In this document: positions 59,881 to 64,000 of the stretch, piece after piece
Numbering within the stretch: the stretch's first letter is position 1
How the letters are laid out: every line of letters begins with the position of its first letter
Source: Mangifera indica
Lineage: Eukaryota; Streptophyta; Magnoliopsida; Sapindales; Anacardiaceae
Length of the DNA stretch: 64,000 bases
Reading direction: 5' to 3'
Assembly: GCF_011075055.1 (NCBI RefSeq)
Contig: NC_058137.1
Coordinates: 7,859,463 to 7,923,462 of the forward strand
Notes under the pieces: model-generated
The model's database searches: none
What the model was told of the DNA's origin: nothing
Seen by the model: only the letters and a program-made list of their open reading frames with translations
Made by a program: the position numbers and the translations under genes

Positions 59881-61474
59881 CCAGATGACCGACTTGATTG
59901 AGGGCTACTTTTGCCCAAATGCAATACAATCTGTACACGACAGCCGAACCAACTACCGCCCACGAAAAGGAAGTTAAAGCTTTGACTAAATTTGATATCT
60001 ATTTAACCGAGAGGGTGTTGAACAGTGTTGAAAACCAAAGCCCAAGAACTCTATGCTCTTTGAGGAGCGCCGAATTATAAACAGACGAAATCTGAATTCT
60101 AACCATTGGAATACAAACCGCAAATTTGACCAGGCCAACTACTCTAAAGCTAGGGAGTTGGGTTTGAGACCACTTGCCAAAATATCAAGAGCTAACTCTT
60201 AAATTTATTTGATACAAGTGTTATAGTTTTGAGGGTAGTTATTAGATCCGGATTTTATCAAGCAATTAGATCTGAATTTCAAATATTTGGTATAATCAAT
60301 TCAATCTCAAAAAGATGGTATAACTTGAATAAGATTTTTAGTCGTTAAAAAAAATATCTAATCGTAAGCTTATAAGTTTATCTACATGCCTACCTTATGA
60401 AGATGAGAATGCGACTTCAGGTATTCAACCTTATCTTATCCCGTTGCCATCCTTACCCCTAATCTAAACTAGATATTTAATGAATTTTCAACCAAATATT
60501 AAAAAGAAACTCAATATAGAGTCCATATGAATTTCAAATCGAATTTTGGTAGGATTAGTTCTTTTTTTTTAATTATTGATTTTAATAAATATTTTTAACA
60601 ATAATGTATAATTTTGAGTATCTAACAATATAATAATATAATAATATTATTATATGATTAAATATTATATTTTTAAAATTATTTAATTATATAATGATGT
60701 TATTCCCCATTGAGTGGACATTTGGAAGGTTTGAAGAGGAGCTTTGCTGGAACAAGTTGGCCATTATTTAGTTGTTTTCAAGTGGGCTGCCAAAGGACTC
60801 TGCATTGAGGCAACAGCGGTATATAAGCTGTTACTTGTTGGCTGCCAAGAGTCTGGTTTGCATTAATTACATGTGTCCCATGAGATGTTGTTTGTTCGTC
60901 TTGTGGCTGAGGGATGTCAGTCCCCATTTGAGTGTTACTGTTACCTTTGTATGTAAGTTCGATGCTTGTATACCGTTGCCTAAGACAGAAGTTCCATAAG
61001 AGAGAGAGAGAGGAAGAGACCAGATTTTGCCCAATTGAATAAATTAAGCTAGATTGAAAAAGAAAGATGGTGAATATAATTCAACTAAACTATAAGCACT
61101 TATGATGAGTATCAATTAATATGTATCACTTTATAATTAGATATTATTCTATTTTTAATTCAAAATCAAAAAATCATATGATATCACATCATCAATAATA
61201 TCTAAAATAATACATATTATAAATTCACATAATTTTTCTGTTTCCATAAACAATATGAAAAGTTCAATATCTCCATCTAAAATTTAAAGGAAAACAAATA
61301 AGATTGATGAATACTCTATCCATATAACCTAAACATATGCAATATTAAGGCACAATGTAATGTAAGTTTCACACAAAAGCAAAAGTTGCATATGCTTAAT
61401 TGCACAACTAGCTGAAAGAACTACAGAAATAACAAAAAAAGTTAGCCTTCAAAATTTCCAGCTTCATTGCTTAT
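59881..61474. other. Intergenic region between the kinase cluster and the RRM gene
   Basis: Mostly AT-rich. Open frames at 59898-60080 and 60772-60999 have no recognised motif. The stretch near 60780-61020 (tatataagctgttacttg ... agagagagag) has an LTR- or promoter-like look but no matching partner. 61085-61240 contains weak AT-rich inverted repeats. The last part is the 3' UTR side of the RRM gene. Confidence 0.4.
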
Positions 61475-63688
61475 TCACTGCCTTGATCTTGACTCAGCAC
61501 GTCGAGCTTCATCTTTTGTTGAAGGGAATAGCTCAACATACCTTGTACCTATTGTCATCTTGTCCTTGCACATGGCTCTCCTAGCATCGTCTGCAGATGC
61601 AAACTCTACAAATGCCTCACCAGTAGCTTTCCCATCAGGGCGGCATGCAATGTGTATCCTATCTTCAATAAGCCTGAAGTCCTTAAAGAATTCAACAATT
61701 TCAGATTTCTTTACAGAAAATGGGAGGCCGCGCATCTTTAAAATCTCAGTGTATTCCATTTGATCTTTGTCATTGAATCTCTTTGCACGAGATGGTGTAG
61801 GACTTCCATGGTAATCATTATCAGAAATTCCTTCATAATTCACCTCTGCAGCCACAGCACTGTAGTAATCTTCTCTCTTGCACCTGAAAACTTCCACATA
61901 CCTACGCCCCATGTTTTGTCTGTCTCTCTGTAAAGCAAAATCAACCTGCACGTATCCAGCAAAAACAACAAAAGCCTCTCCCGAGAACCGTCCATTCTTG
62001 TTGACCAGCAACACATCCACTATGTCTAGTCCGGCAAAGAACTTGAAGATGTCAATATCAGTGCAGTGGAAAGGCAAGCCTCTGAGACGAACCACAGGAA
62101 AGGAAGGGGGCTGAAAGCCACCACCATAGCCATACAGTTGAAAGCTACTTGAGTTGCTGCTCACTGCAAAGTAGGGATTTGAGTCCATCATTCTTTGTCT
62201 CTTTGAGCCGACCACGTACCCATCCGAAACCCCCCCGCTTCCAAACATTGCCCTTCAATTATCCAAACCCAAAAGAAAAAAATTCCCCACTCAACCTGTT
62301 AATAAACCAAACCCAACCCACTTTTCCCTGATACCTAATGTCTAATCCTACTTTTCATAATTTCAAAGCAAAGCAAAGCAGAAACACAATTGGTCACAAT
62401 GGACAGTAACAAATTCTAATCTAAGTGATAGTAGTAGAAAGGCAGAATAGATCATGCATATTATATAGACCACAAATAAATGGGGAAAATAAACCAAAGT
62501 CAAATAACATCATCCTCATTATTTGCATTCACAGTATGCCATTTAATACAAACAGAAAGCAAAGAAAATCATCTGAGTATGACATGAATGGAAGAGAAGG
62601 CACCAAGTATCAGGCAAATTTACACAAAATACCGAACAAAAGACATGCACAAAGGCAGGACATGTAGAACTAATACACTACAACATAAACTAAAGTAATA
62701 AATCCGTATCAATCTTAATAATTCACCTTTAATTTCAGCTATTTACAGCCTTATTGTATCTTTAAAACATAATGACTGGTGAGACAAACAGAGACTATAT
62801 AATTTACACTTATATGCTCTGATATGGATAGAAGATAGAAGAAAACTTGTAAGAATAATACTGTGAACATTATCAAACTATATCATTTCTTTTCACCCTC
62901 ATTCCAACTTATTTTCCAATTCTTATAAATTTGTTGTTCAATTTCAGGCAGAACTTATTTGTCTGAAACCAGTGTTTGGCTATTGGGCCCTTTCTTTTGT
63001 TTGATTCAACAAAGTGCATAAGCATTATTGTATATCTAACTAGCTAAGTGCCATAGGTTCGGGGTCTTCAGCGAGTTTTTTGGATGGACTTGATACTACC
63101 AATTTTATAAAACATCTTTAATAGGTTAGAAAATTTAGCATAGAAATTTAAAAAATCATAGTAACTACATTTACAAGTACAAATATCACAAAACCCTTGT
63201 CAAGGTACAGAGTTAATAAACATTCTTTACAGAATCCATCTTGTCCCTTAATTTCCATATTGTTCATATTTCTAGCATTAATTCTTTAAACACATCACCT
63301 TGCACACGCTTTCAACTGAAAACAAATAAATTTTAAGGGCCGTAATCCAATTCAAGTCTCTACATTAACCAGCTCTTCCATGCTGGAAATGTTTGCCAAA
63401 TATCACCATTATTGACTAGGTTGCTGGTATCATCAGTTAACTAGCTTTCTCGGTGTACTTTAATTATCTGCTATTAAAATAAAACCTAAAAATTCAATAA
63501 AAACAATTCTTCTATTAGAGCCAATTAATTATAATCACAGACTAATATAATCGGAAAACAAAACAAAAAAGAAATAAAATCAAACATGAAATCAGGTCCG
63601 CATAATCACCAAAACACGAACAGAACAGCCAAACTGACAGAAAAGGATTAATCATAAACATAAGAGCTTACCCCCTCGATCCGTACAT
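61475..63688 (-). CDS. hnRNP F/H-like RNA-binding protein with two RRMs
   Basis: Two coding exons on the minus strand: 63688-63672 (17 nt) and 62252-61475, joined in frame (GG|G GCA ATG) across a GT-AG intron. The prediction is 264 aa starting MYGSRGAMFGSGG. Starting instead at the inner ATG (62248) would give 257 aa. I prefer the upstream start: it lies in a spliced leader with a perfect donor and keeps the frame. Two quasi-RRMs are visible. RRM1 begins VVRLRGLPF (about residue 59) with RNP1-like GEAFVVFA; RRM2 begins ILKMRGLPF (about residue 176) with GEAFVEFA. The RGLPF signature is typical of hnRNP F/H quasi-RRMs, which in animals bind G-rich RNA in splicing. A nuclear RNA-processing role in plants is inferred. 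C-terminus ...RAESRSRQ. It looks intact. Confidence 0.93.
62253..63671 (-). other. Large first intron of the RRM gene
   Basis: A 1.4-kb intron between the 17-nt first coding exon and the main exon. Donor GGGG|GTAAGC, acceptor TTGAAG|GGC. Long first introns close to the start codon are common in plant housekeeping genes and often raise expression, but that is inference. Open frames inside are not supported. Confidence 0.8.
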
Positions 63689-64000
63689 GGCTCCTGCCGT
63701 TGATAATTCTTCTCCTCACTCGCCAATCTTCGATAAAATAGAAGAACCCTAGACGAATAAAACGCAAACTTGTCCGTTCTATTTCTCGCGTTACGGCACA
63801 GGGCTTTAAATTGCCAAATTTTATTAAATCTTCGATTTGTGTTTAGTTTACATAAATAGCCTTGTATTTCTTTATTTAAGATTCAAAACGACAAGATGAT
63901 GAGGTCAGGTATGAGGGTGGTTTAGGGAATAGAATTGTTTCTTGAATGGTAATATAGAATAAATATATATTAAAATAACTTCCACAGCATCGCGATCACC
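63689..64000 (-). promoter_or_regulatory. 5' UTR and promoter side of the RRM gene
   Basis: Minus-strand leader upstream of the ATG at 63688. A telo-box-like AACCCTA (plus strand, 63745-63751) lies about 60 bp upstream of the ATG. Such boxes are frequent near starts of plant translation and RNA-processing genes. No clear TATA box can be assigned. Confidence 0.5.

Noticed and set aside
59898..60080. A 60-aa plus-strand frame upstream of the RRM gene
   Set aside because: No recognised motif and not conserved in unit A. The minus strand here also shows scraps of protein-like sequence, so the coding strand is unclear.

Overview
The window is plant nuclear DNA, most likely from a eudicot. It is AT-rich, has GT-AG introns, and contains Ty3/Gypsy and Ty1/Copia remains, MITEs, and a tandem family of receptor-like cytoplasmic kinases (RLCK). 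I cannot name the species from sequence alone.

Left end (1-7.9 kb): a degenerate Ty3/Gypsy chromovirus at 584-7902 with a perfect 5-bp target duplication (gcttg). Its 5' LTR is split by a hAT-type element (593-2542, 8-bp duplication gttaggcc). That element is itself split by a long-terminal-inverted-repeat Mutator-like element (1094-2144, 9-bp duplication aataaataa). This is a three-level nest with all three junctions readable.

Centre (about 8-60 kb): a same-strand (minus) cluster of six RLCK-VII (PBL/PIX-like) loci, all sharing one six-exon template with exons of 85, 341, 136, 143, 124 and about 310-420 bp. K1 (11895-17051), K5 (43980-46412) and K6 (52291-54407) are open and keep all kinase catalytic residues. 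K3 (23989-33707) is open across all six exons but has lost both catalytic aspartates, so it is predicted to be a pseudokinase; its intron 4 is 7.8 kb. K2 (19380-20715) is a frameshifted 5' half joined to a Copia gag fragment. K4 (35670-38419) is a last-exon relic split by a solo LTR. K5 and K6 lie in a tandem duplication of about 7.5 kb (about 43.9-51.3 and 52.3-59.9 kb) that also copied an internally deleted Copia element. Later Mutator-like and hAT insertions are found only in the K6 copy, and the K5 copy supplies the empty sites. Between genes lie Tekay/Del-like solo LTRs, two Tourist-like MITEs, a TRIM-like relic and at least five full-length copies of one long-TIR Mutator-like family.

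Right end (61.4-64 kb): a single-copy housekeeping-type gene on the minus strand encoding an hnRNP F/H-like protein with two RRMs. A tiny first coding exon of 17 nt is separated from the main exon by a 1.4-kb intron.

Functionally, the kinase cluster looks like a fast-evolving immune-signalling family: membrane-anchored by N-terminal G2/C4, with intact, pseudokinase and decayed members side by side. The rest is mobile DNA and one RNA-binding protein gene.
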